Assembly: GCA_937923355.1 (NCBI GenBank)
Contig: CALAIO010000118.1
Location: 1-11,821 of the forward strand
Origin: an uncultured Rhizobiaceae group bacterium
GTDB lineage: Bacteria; Pseudomonadota; Alphaproteobacteria; Rhizobiales; Rhizobiaceae
Reading direction: 5' to 3'
DNA: 11,821 nt
Shown here: positions 5,814-11,821 of the stretch, in pieces
How the letters are laid out: every line of letters starts with the position of its first letter
Position numbering within the stretch: the stretch's first letter is position 1
Position numbers and translations under genes: made by a program
The notes under the pieces: generated by a model
The model's database searches: none
The model's input: only the letters and a program-made list of their open reading frames with translations
Told to the model about the DNA's origin: nothing

Positions 5814-6823
5814 AACGAGTTGGCTTTGCCTTCGTTTGTGTTCTGGCAGCTAGTTTTTTTCTGAACTTCGACATGGAAGCGCTCGCGCAGAGCTCTTTGG
5901 GTGTTGGAAGGTCTGAGCAAGCAATTAAACCTGAAGGTTTTTTTGGCGGTATTTTGTTTTGGATACAACAACAACAGCAGTCTTTCTATAAAGCGATGAC
6001 CACATCGCTCAAAGCGATCAAAAACGACGGTAATACCGCTTGGTATCTGATAGGGCTCAGCTTTGCATACGGCGTTTTTCACGCAGCAGGTCCAGGTCAC
6101 GGCAAGGCAGTGATATCTTCGTACATGCTTGCCAATGAAGTAGCTGCAAAACGCGGCATCATGCTCTCCTTTGCATCAGCACTATTACAAGGCATAACAG
6201 CAATTACTGTCATTTCTGCAATCATGCTCTTCTTGCGCGGCACAGGCATCAAGACCAGTAATCTTGCAGGAACACTGGAAATTACCAGCTATTTTCTTGT
6301 CATGATGTTGGGCGTCTACCTGCTCTGGACAAAAGTCTTTATCAAAAAATCAGCACATGCGCATTCTCACACACACGCACATGATCATCATCACGACCAC
6401 GATCATCACCATCACGCACCACATCCTGATCCAAATCATGTCCATACAGATGATTGCGGTTGCGGACACTCCCATGCGGCAGACCCAAAAATGCTGGAAG
6501 GCAAACTGGGTGTAAAAGAAGCATGGTCCGCCATTCTGGCCGTTGGCCTGAGACCTTGTTCGGGTGCCATTATCGTTTTGACATTTGCATTTTTAAACGG
6601 GCTTATCGTTGCAGGTATTTTATCAACGCTTGCCATGTCAATTGGCACTGGAATAACAGTTGCTTCTCTTGCCTTGATTGCAGTGGGTGCGAAAAATACT
6701 GCCATTAAAATCACTGGTGCGCAGGACAGTCTTGCAACCATTCACAGAGTGATAGAAATTTCAGGTGCAGCGCTTGTATTCATTCTGGGTTTCCTTTTAT
6801 TCAGTGCAGCATTGACTGCGTGA
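5792..6823 (+). CDS. NicO-family nickel/cobalt-type transporter with His-rich loop (RcnA-like)
   Basis: This 343-residue membrane protein has the NicO signatures: FAYGVFHAAGPGHGKAVISS (HxxxGPGH motif, His97 to His103) in one helix and GLRPCSGAIIVLTFAF near residues 252-267. About six or seven hydrophobic segments are visible, the first possibly a signal-like anchor (about 10-27). A loop at residues 189-228 holds 18 histidines mixed with Asp, Ala and Ser, and ends CGCGHSH; such loops bind divalent metals in RcnA and related transporters. The family moves Ni2+ or Co2+, mostly as efflux in RcnA-like members, but substrate and direction cannot be read from the sequence and zinc is possible. The start is either ATG 5792 or ATG 5807 (MLKRVGFAF); both overlap the DUF1007 gene and both have weak ribosome binding sites. 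Confidence 0.92.
   Translation: MGRNFMLKRVGFAFVCVLAASFFLNFDMEALAQSSLGVGRSEQAIKPEGFFGGILFWIQQQQQSFYKAMTTSLKAIKNDGNTAWYLIGLSFAYGVFHAAGPGHGKAVISSYMLANEVAAKRGIMLSFASALLQGITAITVISAIMLFLRGTGIKTSNLAGTLEITSYFLVMMLGVYLLWTKVFIKKSAHAHSHTHAHDHHHDHDHHHHAPHPDPNHVHTDDCGCGHSHAADPKMLEGKLGVKEAWSAILAVGLRPCSGAIIVLTFAFLNGLIVAGILSTLAMSIGTGITVASLALIAVGAKNTAIKITGAQDSLATIHRVIEISGAALVFILGFLLFSAALTA
6354..6474 (+). other. His-codon-rich tract encoding the metal-binding loop
   Basis: Dense CAT/CAC codons alternating with GAT, GAC and GCA encode the loop with 18 His residues. The tract mixes CAC and CAT rather than repeating a unit, so it is a low-complexity coding segment and not a simple tandem repeat. It could change length by slippage. 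Confidence 0.7.
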
Positions 6824-6866
6824 ACATAAATGTGAAGAGAGCAGCGTTTTTTCATTGCTCAACGCA

Positions 6867-6898
6867 TTGCAAATTATGAAAACAGCACTATTTTGCAA
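6867..6898 (+). promoter_or_regulatory. Candidate hemH promoter with duplicated TTGCAAA palindromes
   Basis: In the 101-bp gap before hemH, TTGCAA (6867-6872) and TATTTT (6889-6894) are spaced 16 bp apart, each with four of six consensus matches. TTGCAAA occurs at 6867-6873 and again at 6893-6899, and each copy is centred on the palindrome TTGCAA. No Irr (ICE-box) or Fur-type sequence is evident to me. Confidence 0.3.
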
Positions 6899-6924
6899 AC
6901 ATCTCCGAAATTCTGGAACGATCA

Positions 6925-7977
6925 ATGTTGAAGAAAAACGATACAAAAGCGGGCGTTGGCCCATTGCCAAAAGATCACCCCAAGGTATCCATTGGCAAAG
7001 TTGGCGTTTTGTTGGTCAATCTGGGCACGCCTGATGGCTATGACAAAAAGAACATGTATAAATATTTGCGTGAGTTTTTGTCAGATAGCCGCGTTATTGA
7101 ATGGCCAAAGGCGCTTTGGTATCCCATCCTTTATGGTATCGTCCTGAATGTTCGCCCTGCAAAATCAGGAGCCGCATACAAATCTATTTGGAACCACGAA
7201 AAAAACGAGTCTCCCCTGCGCACCTTCACGCGTGGCCAATATGACAAACTGAGCGAAGTCTTCAAAACAAACGATAACATCGTTGTTGACTGGGCGATGC
7301 GTTATGGCAACCCTTCCATCCCGTCACGCCTAGATGCGCTGAAAGAACAGGGTTGTGACCGTATTGTCATTTTCCCACTCTATCCGCAGTATTCGGCAGC
7401 CACCACAGCCACGGTCAATGACAAGGTGTTTGACCACCTTATGAAACAGCGCTGGATGCCAGCCATCAGAACAATTCCCGCCTATCATGATGAACCTGTT
7501 TATATTGATGCGCTTGCTGCATCGCTAGAAAACGCGCTTGAGAAGATGGATAAAAAGCCAGAAAAGATAATTGCTTCTTATCATGGCATTCCGCAAAGCT
7601 ACTTCAAAAAAGGTGATCCTTATCACTGCCACTGCATGAAGACGACAAGACTCTTGCGCGAAAAGCTTGGTTGGTCTGAGGATTTTCTGCTTACTTGTTT
7701 CCAATCACGCTTCGGCCCGGAAGAATGGCTGCAACCTTACACGGACAAAACCATTGAAGCACTGGCGCAAGAAGGCGTTAAGGACCTTGCTGTCTTTAAC
7801 CCAGGCTTCTCGGTTGATTGTCTTGAAACGCTGGAAGAAATGGGCGTCGAAGGCGAAGAAATTTTTCACGAACATGGTGGCGAAAACTTCACCTATATTC
7901 CTTGTCTGAACGACAGCAAGGAAGGCATGGATGTGATTGAGGCCATGGTAAAACGTGAGATTATGGGCTGGGCTTAA
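6925..7977 (+). CDS. hemH: Ferrochelatase
   Basis: This enzyme inserts Fe2+ into protoporphyrin IX to make protoheme, the last step of heme synthesis, at the inner face of the cytoplasmic membrane. The 350-residue length fits bacterial HemH. Family motifs appear in order: VGVLLVNLGTPDGYD near the N-terminus, FLSDSRVIEWP, PLYPQYSAATTATV, the catalytic ASYHGIPQSYFKKGDPYHC with His220, FQSRFGPEEWLQPYT, and the acidic NPGFSVDCLETLEE with Glu301. Cysteines occur at 143, 235, 237, 258, 299 and 327. Some alphaproteobacterial ferrochelatases carry a [2Fe-2S] cluster, but whether these residues would bind one cannot be decided here. The ATG at 6925 has a partial GGA ribosome binding site 7-8 nt upstream, and there is an N-terminal extension of about 24 residues before the conserved core. 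The gene follows the NicO gene by 101 nt and shares its last 4 bp with the convergent dehydrogenase gene. Confidence 0.97.
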   Translation: MLKKNDTKAGVGPLPKDHPKVSIGKVGVLLVNLGTPDGYDKKNMYKYLREFLSDSRVIEWPKALWYPILYGIVLNVRPAKSGAAYKSIWNHEKNESPLRTFTRGQYDKLSEVFKTNDNIVVDWAMRYGNPSIPSRLDALKEQGCDRIVIFPLYPQYSAATTATVNDKVFDHLMKQRWMPAIRTIPAYHDEPVYIDALAASLENALEKMDKKPEKIIASYHGIPQSYFKKGDPYHCHCMKTTRLLREKLGWSEDFLLTCFQSRFGPEEWLQPYTDKTIEALAQEGVKDLAVFNPGFSVDCLETLEEMGVEGEEIFHEHGGENFTYIPCLNDSKEGMDVIEAMVKREIMGWA

Positions 7978-8930
7978 TAACCTAGTTTTAAATCAACCAG
8001 ATTTTCCAGCCCTTCGCCATTCTCATAGCGTTTAATCTGACCATCAACATAAGCACCCAGAGATTTCACATCTGAGTTCGCAGCTACATGAGGAAAGATA
8101 TAGGCATTTTCAAAATGCCAAAGCGGACTGTCTTTTGATAGAGGTTCGTTTTCAAAAACATCGAGCGAAACGCCACCCAAAGTGCCGTCTTTCAGACAAG
8201 AAGCTATATCCGTTTCAACCTGACTTTTACCGCGCCCACCATTAATGAAAATCGGAGATGGCAAAACAGGATGCTTCGCCAATTTAGAAAATAGCTCACG
8301 ATTGAATATTCCCGTTGTCCCCGCAGTTAACGGCAAAAGGCCAACGAGGTAATTTGTTTTGGAAAGAAAGGCATCAAGCTCGCTTTCATCATAACATGCC
8401 ATGTCGTCGATTTCTTTTTGAGTTCTGCTCCAGCCGATTACATTAAACCCAAGCGCCCTGAGTTTGCGCGCTGCGTCGTGACCCAAAACACCAAGCCCCA
8501 TAACGCCAACCGTTACATCACTTGCCTGAGGTTGAGGTGCATCTGCCCATTCTGCTTTTTGTTGAGCAACATCATAATGCTTTTGCTGGCGAAGATGATT
8601 GAGGCATTGCATGCAAATCCATTCGCTCATACGTGTCGTCAGTGAGTGATCAACAAACCGCACAATCGGGATGTTTTTTGGCAAAGCAGGATTAGACAAA
8701 ACCTTATCGACACCAGCGCCAGCAGAAAAAATCACTTCCAGATCAGGCATCCGGTCAAAGAGATCATGATCAAATTCCCAAACCAGCGCATATTTGACAC
8801 CTGCAAGTGTGTCTGGCCGCTCACCCTTTGACCAATCAATTACAGGGCGCCCATCAAGGCCGTCATGAATGGAACCAAGTTTCTCTGCAGCCGTAAAGTC
8901 CACAGAAAGAAGAAGCGTTGATTTATCCAT
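7974..8930 (-). CDS. D-isomer-specific 2-hydroxyacid dehydrogenase, glyoxylate/hydroxypyruvate reductase A-like
   Basis: This 318-residue NAD(P)-dependent dehydrogenase resembles GhrA, which reduces glyoxylate and hydroxypyruvate to glycolate and glycerate. The N-terminal substrate half contains FSAGAGVDKVL (about 68-78). The Rossmann fold shows GVMGLGVLG with the dinucleotide motif GLGVLG at 145-150, followed by WSRT (167-170), whose Arg suits NADP(H) binding. The catalytic triad is present: Arg233 in INGGRGK, Glu262 in LDVFENEPL, and His281 in FPHVAAN. GhrA-like proteins usually have NVARG where this has NGGRG, a modest change around the catalytic Arg. Substrate is inferred from overall similarity. 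It begins 11 nt after yejF, so it is probably the last gene of the yej operon. The ribosome binding site is weak. Confidence 0.9.
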   Translation of the reverse strand: MDKSTLLLSVDFTAAEKLGSIHDGLDGRPVIDWSKGERPDTLAGVKYALVWEFDHDLFDRMPDLEVIFSAGAGVDKVLSNPALPKNIPIVRFVDHSLTTRMSEWICMQCLNHLRQQKHYDVAQQKAEWADAPQPQASDVTVGVMGLGVLGHDAARKLRALGFNVIGWSRTQKEIDDMACYDESELDAFLSKTNYLVGLLPLTAGTTGIFNRELFSKLAKHPVLPSPIFINGGRGKSQVETDIASCLKDGTLGGVSLDVFENEPLSKDSPLWHFENAYIFPHVAANSDVKSLGAYVDGQIKRYENGEGLENLVDLKLGY

Positions 8931-8941
8931 ACTAAAACTCT

Positions 8942-10546
8942 TTACTTTGTTTTGATATCGAAAGCAGCCGCCATCAGCGCCTTGGTATAATCTGTTTGAG
9001 GGTTCTCAAAAATCTGTTTCGAAGAACCCTGCTCGACCACCTTGCCAAGACGCATGACGATCACTTCATTTGCCAAGGCTTTGACTACTTTCAAGTCATG
9101 ACTGATAAACATATAGGCAAGCTTGCGACGCTTTTGCAAATCGCGCAACAAGTCCACCACCTGCGCCTGAACACTCATATCAAGCGCAGAGGTTGGTTCA
9201 TCCAGCATGATAAATTTAGGTTCAAGAACAATCGCACGGGCAATCGCTATGCGTTGACGCTGCCCACCAGAAAACTCATGTGGATAGCGATGCCGCGTCT
9301 CTGGATCAAGCCCGGTTTCTTCAAGTGCATTAACAACCATTGCATCACGTTCTTCACGGCCCAACTCTGTATTATGGATCGTAAGCCCTTCAGCAATAAT
9401 CTCACCAACAGACATACGCGGACTAAGGGAACCATATGGATCTTGAAAAACAACCTGCATCTGATCGCGTAAACCACGCATCTGCTTGAACGAATATTGG
9501 TTGATATCCTGCCCCACAAAAGCAATGTCACCTTGCGATGAAATCAGCCGTGTTAAAGCCATACCAAGTGTCGTCTTGCCAGAACCAGACTCCCCCACCA
9601 CGCCAAGCGTTTGTCCTTCGCGCAGGATTAAATCAATGCCATCAACCGCCTTTACATGATCAACCGTTTTGCGCATCAAGCCTTTTTTAATAGGGAACCA
9701 AACTTTCATATCCTTGGCTTCCAGAATAACGGGCGCAGCTTCATCGCTCTTCGGTGGGGCACCTTTTGGCTCTGCAGAAAGCAAATGCTTGGTATAATCA
9801 TGACTTGGTTTGGTGAAGATTTTTTCTGTCTCACCCTGCTCTACAATATGACCGTTCTGCATCACACAGCATCGATCAGCAATGCGCCTGACGATGCCAA
9901 GATCATGTGTAATGAACAACATGGAGAGGCCGTTCTTCTCCTGCAATTCTTTGAGCAGTTCAAGAATTTGCGCTTGCACGGTTACATCAAGCGCCGTGGT
10001 GGGTTCATCTGCAATCAGAAGTTCCGGCTCATTGGCAAGCGCCATGGCAATCATGACCCGTTGGCGCTGACCGCCAGACATTTGATGTGGGTAGGCATTG
10101 AGCCGTGTTTCAGGGTCGCGAATACCCACTTGCGTTAAAAGTTCAATCACCCGTTCACGCGCAGCCTTGCCTGACATCCCCTTATGGAGTTCAAGAATTT
10201 CCGCAATCTGTTTTTCAATCGTGTGAAGCGGATTAAGCGATGTCATCGGCTCCTGAAAAATCATCGTGATGTCGTTGCCACGGACTTTACGAAGTTCATC
10301 TTCGCTTGCCGATAAAATATCCTGACCTTTGAACAAAATCTTGCCAGATGGATAAGACGCTGCAGGCGGCAGCAACTTCAGGACAGAAAGCGCGGAAATA
10401 GACTTGCCAGAACCAGATTCCCCCACGAGGGCAACCGTCTCACCTTTTTTGATGTGAAAACTTGAACCATGCACAGCTGTTGTTGTCTTGCCACTGACCG
10501 TGAACGCAATGGAGAGGTCTTCAATTTCTAATATCTTTTCGCTCAT
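8942..10546 (-). CDS. yejF: Peptide ABC transporter ATP-binding protein YejF (two fused ATPase domains)
   Basis: This 534-residue ATPase powers oligopeptide import by the YejABEF complex on the cytoplasmic face of the inner membrane. Domain 1 has Walker A GESGSGKS (42-49), ABC signature MSGGQRQ (156-162) and Walker B LLIADE (176-181). Domain 2 has GESGSGKT (318-325), FSGGQRQ (425-431) and FIMLDE (445-450). Both keep the catalytic Glu and switch His (THD, SHD). E. coli YejF is of very similar length and the same duplicated layout. The frame extends upstream to 10603, but the ATG at 10546 is chosen: it has GAGGG just upstream, gives the family start [11 protein letters not shown], and lies 7 nt after the yejE stop instead of overlapping it by 50 nt. 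In other bacteria the system imports microcin C or confers tolerance to host antimicrobial peptides; which applies here is unknown. Confidence 0.96.
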   Translation of the reverse strand: MSEKILEIEDLSIAFTVSGKTTTAVHGSSFHIKKGETVALVGESGSGKSISALSVLKLLPPAASYPSGKILFKGQDILSASEDELRKVRGNDITMIFQEPMTSLNPLHTIEKQIAEILELHKGMSGKAARERVIELLTQVGIRDPETRLNAYPHQMSGGQRQRVMIAMALANEPELLIADEPTTALDVTVQAQILELLKELQEKNGLSMLFITHDLGIVRRIADRCCVMQNGHIVEQGETEKIFTKPSHDYTKHLLSAEPKGAPPKSDEAAPVILEAKDMKVWFPIKKGLMRKTVDHVKAVDGIDLILREGQTLGVVGESGSGKTTLGMALTRLISSQGDIAFVGQDINQYSFKQMRGLRDQMQVVFQDPYGSLSPRMSVGEIIAEGLTIHNTELGREERDAMVVNALEETGLDPETRHRYPHEFSGGQRQRIAIARAIVLEPKFIMLDEPTSALDMSVQAQVVDLLRDLQKRRKLAYMFISHDLKVVKALANEVIVMRLGKVVEQGSSKQIFENPQTDYTKALMAAAFDIKTK

Positions 10547-10553
10547 CTCGCCC

Positions 10554-11687
10554 TCACTCAAATGTCTTGCGAGGATCAAAAGCATCGCGCGTTGCTTCAC
10601 CAATAAAAATAAGCAGTGAAAGCATCAACGAGATAACGAAGAAACCGGACAGACCCAACCAGATGGCCTGAGGATTATTCTGCCCCTGCTTCAACAATTC
10701 ACCAATCGAGGCCGAACCAGGCGGCAGACCGAAACCAAGGAAATCGAGGGAAGTTAGGGTCGTAATAGAACCGTTCAGGATAAACGGCATGAAGGTCAAA
10801 GTTGCTACCATGGCATTTGGCAGTAAATGCCGCCACATGATGGTTCTATTGTTTACGCCCAGCGCACGTGCTGCATTTACATATTCAAAATTACGCGCCC
10901 GTAGAAACTCAGCACGCACCACACCAACAAACCCAACCCATGAGAACAGAAGCAAGATGCCAAGCAATATCCAGAACCCAGGTGCTAGAACCGACGATAT
11001 AATTAAAAGCAGATAAAGCACGGGCAAAGCTGACCAGATTTCAATAAAGCGCTGAAACAGCAAGTCAGTCAGCCCGCCAAAATATCCCTGCACTGCCCCT
11101 GCAGAAACCCCGATGACTGCGGAAGCAAAGGTCAGGGTCAGTCCGAACAATACGGAAATTCTAAACCCGTAAATAATCCGCGCCAGCACGTCCCTACCTT
11201 GGTTGTCCGTGCCAAGCCAGTTCATGTTACCCAAATTACAATTGGCATCCGTTTCACCATTTTCATATTGCGCACATCGGGTCTCTTTGTCGTAGAGCCA
11301 ACTGGGTTTTGAGGGCGCAGGTTCGGGAATTTCCAGATTGGGCGTATTAAAAGAGTAGCGAATGGGCGGCCATATTATCCAACCATTTTCTTCGATATAT
11401 TCGGTAATAAACGGGTCGCGAAAATTAGCCGTCGGCAGATTAAATTCATCATCTGGTTCAACAATATCATTTTCTGAATAATGAAAGAATATCGGAAAAA
11501 CGAGCTTTCCATCGACAGAAGCAATGATAGGCTTGTCGTTGGCTATAAACTCTGTGAACAGACTTAGAATAAACAGGATCATGAAAATCCAGAGCGACCA
11601 ATAACCACGACGATTGGCTTTAAAGTTCTGCCAGCGACGTTGATTAAGCGGCGACAAAAATGGCTGTTTGATTTCAGTTGCACTCAT
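10554..11687 (-). CDS. yejE: Peptide ABC transporter permease YejE
   Basis: This 377-residue inner-membrane permease is the YejE subunit. It strongly resembles E. coli YejE as I remember it: SPLNQRRW, NRRGYWSLWIF, FTEFIANDKP, NGWIIWPPIRYSFNT, then NWLGTDNQGRDVLARIIYG, RISVLFGLTLTFASAVIGV, QGYFGG and TSLDFLGFGLPPGS. The binding-protein-dependent transport domain spans about residues 175-370, with the EAA-type loop near 260-292 (YVNAARALGVNNRTIMWRHLLPNAM) that contacts YejF. One N-terminal TM (about 30-48) precedes a large periplasmic region. It is longer than the E. coli protein mainly because of an insert at about 120-152 containing Cys138 and Cys150. The ATG at 11687 overlaps the yejB stop by one base (TGATG), with GAGGG upstream at a good distance. 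Confidence 0.97.
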   Translation of the reverse strand: MSATEIKQPFLSPLNQRRWQNFKANRRGYWSLWIFMILFILSLFTEFIANDKPIIASVDGKLVFPIFFHYSENDIVEPDDEFNLPTANFRDPFITEYIEENGWIIWPPIRYSFNTPNLEIPEPAPSKPSWLYDKETRCAQYENGETDANCNLGNMNWLGTDNQGRDVLARIIYGFRISVLFGLTLTFASAVIGVSAGAVQGYFGGLTDLLFQRFIEIWSALPVLYLLLIISSVLAPGFWILLGILLLFSWVGFVGVVRAEFLRARNFEYVNAARALGVNNRTIMWRHLLPNAMVATLTFMPFILNGSITTLTSLDFLGFGLPPGSASIGELLKQGQNNPQAIWLGLSGFFVISLMLSLLIFIGEATRDAFDPRKTFE

Positions 11688-11821
11688 CAGACATCCCTCG
11701 CTTCAAAATCAATACGAGGATCAATAGTGGTGTAAATAATATCTGAAATCAGACTCACGATGAGCCCCATTAGAGAGAAAATATAAAGCGTTGCAAAGAC
11801 TACCGGATAGTCTCGACCAAC
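11687..11821 (-). CDS. yejB: Peptide ABC transporter permease YejB, C-terminal 44 residues (5' end outside window)
   Basis: The minus-strand frame from the right edge to the TGA at 11687-11689 encodes 44 residues: [20 protein letters not shown], a last TM helix continuing through [14 protein letters not shown], and the ending IDFEARDV. The RDYPVV...DPRIDFE pattern is the typical C-terminus of YejB/DppB-type permeases. Position directly upstream of yejE with a TGATG stop-start overlap confirms the assignment. The missing upstream part should continue with the rest of yejB and probably the binding protein gene yejA. Confidence 0.9.
   Translation of the reverse strand, partial: VGRDYPVVFATLYIFSLMGLIVSLISDIIYTTIDPRIDFEARDV

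Noticed and set aside
6342..6741. Minus- and plus-strand frames over the His-rich tract
   Set aside because: They are shadows of CAT/CAC-rich coding DNA in other frames, giving Asp/Val or Arg/Cys-rich nonsense with no ribosome binding sites.
6839..6860. GAGCA...TGCTC hairpin after the NicO gene as a terminator
   Set aside because: The stem is only five perfect pairs, extendable only with a wobble and a mismatch. The T-run is in the loop rather than after the stem.
8996..10138. Plus-strand frames antisense to yejF (158 and 160 residues)
   Set aside because: yejF is unambiguous from complete Walker and signature motifs in both domains. The opposite frames have no recognisable features.
8942..10546. 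Internal repeat between the two halves of yejF as a recent duplication
   Set aside because: The two halves are the ancient fused ATPase domains of this family. They share motifs but differ greatly in sequence.
10547..10603. Upstream extension of yejF by 19 residues
   Set aside because: It would overlap yejE by 50 nt, lacks a ribosome binding site and is not family-like. The internal ATG at 10546 has a good Shine-Dalgarno and the expected N-terminus.

Overview
The window looks like an ordinary chromosomal segment from an alphaproteobacterium, most likely of the order Hyphomicrobiales (Rhizobiales). The evidence is the combination of a GapR/DUF2312 protein, a DUF1244 protein, a secreted DUF1036 protein next to pyruvate kinase, and a YejABEF-type peptide importer with a rhizobial-style insert in YejE. 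Base composition is moderate and more AT-rich than classical soil rhizobia, so a marine or host-associated lineage is possible; the genus cannot be read from the sequence. I see no mobile element, CRISPR array, tRNA or rRNA, and no sign of recent transfer.

Layout. Positions 1-456 hold the C-terminal end of a cell-envelope protein (+ strand), which converges on a gapR gene (-). The intergenic hairpin straddles both stop codons. gapR is the second gene of a minus-strand pair whose first gene encodes a DUF1244 protein. The divergent gap at about 1095-1213 contains a good promoter for that pair and a 19-bp inverted repeat that looks like a shared operator with a DMT-family transporter gene (+). 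A plus-strand run follows: the exported DUF1036 protein, pyruvate kinase (K+-independent sequence type) and a LysR regulator with a TTG start. Next comes a metal-handling pair: a periplasmic DUF1007 protein (GTG start) translationally overlapped by a NicO-family nickel/cobalt-type transporter with a strongly His-rich cytoplasmic or periplasmic loop. Ferrochelatase (hemH) closes the plus-strand run.

The last third is on the minus strand and reads from the right edge inward: the tail of yejB, yejE, yejF (two fused ATPase domains) and a GhrA-like 2-hydroxyacid dehydrogenase. The spacing (1-nt overlap, 7 nt, 11 nt) indicates one operon for peptide import (microcin C-type / antimicrobial-peptide-related importer) with a reductase gene attached. 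This operon collides with hemH through a shared 4-bp TTAA.

No wholly new multi-gene system was found. The observations most worth a second look are the DUF1007/NicO metal module (predicted mature N-terminus His-Pro-His, a perfect EF-hand loop, and an 18-His loop in the partner), the candidate operator between the DUF1244-gapR pair and the DMT transporter, and the dehydrogenase linked to yejBEF.
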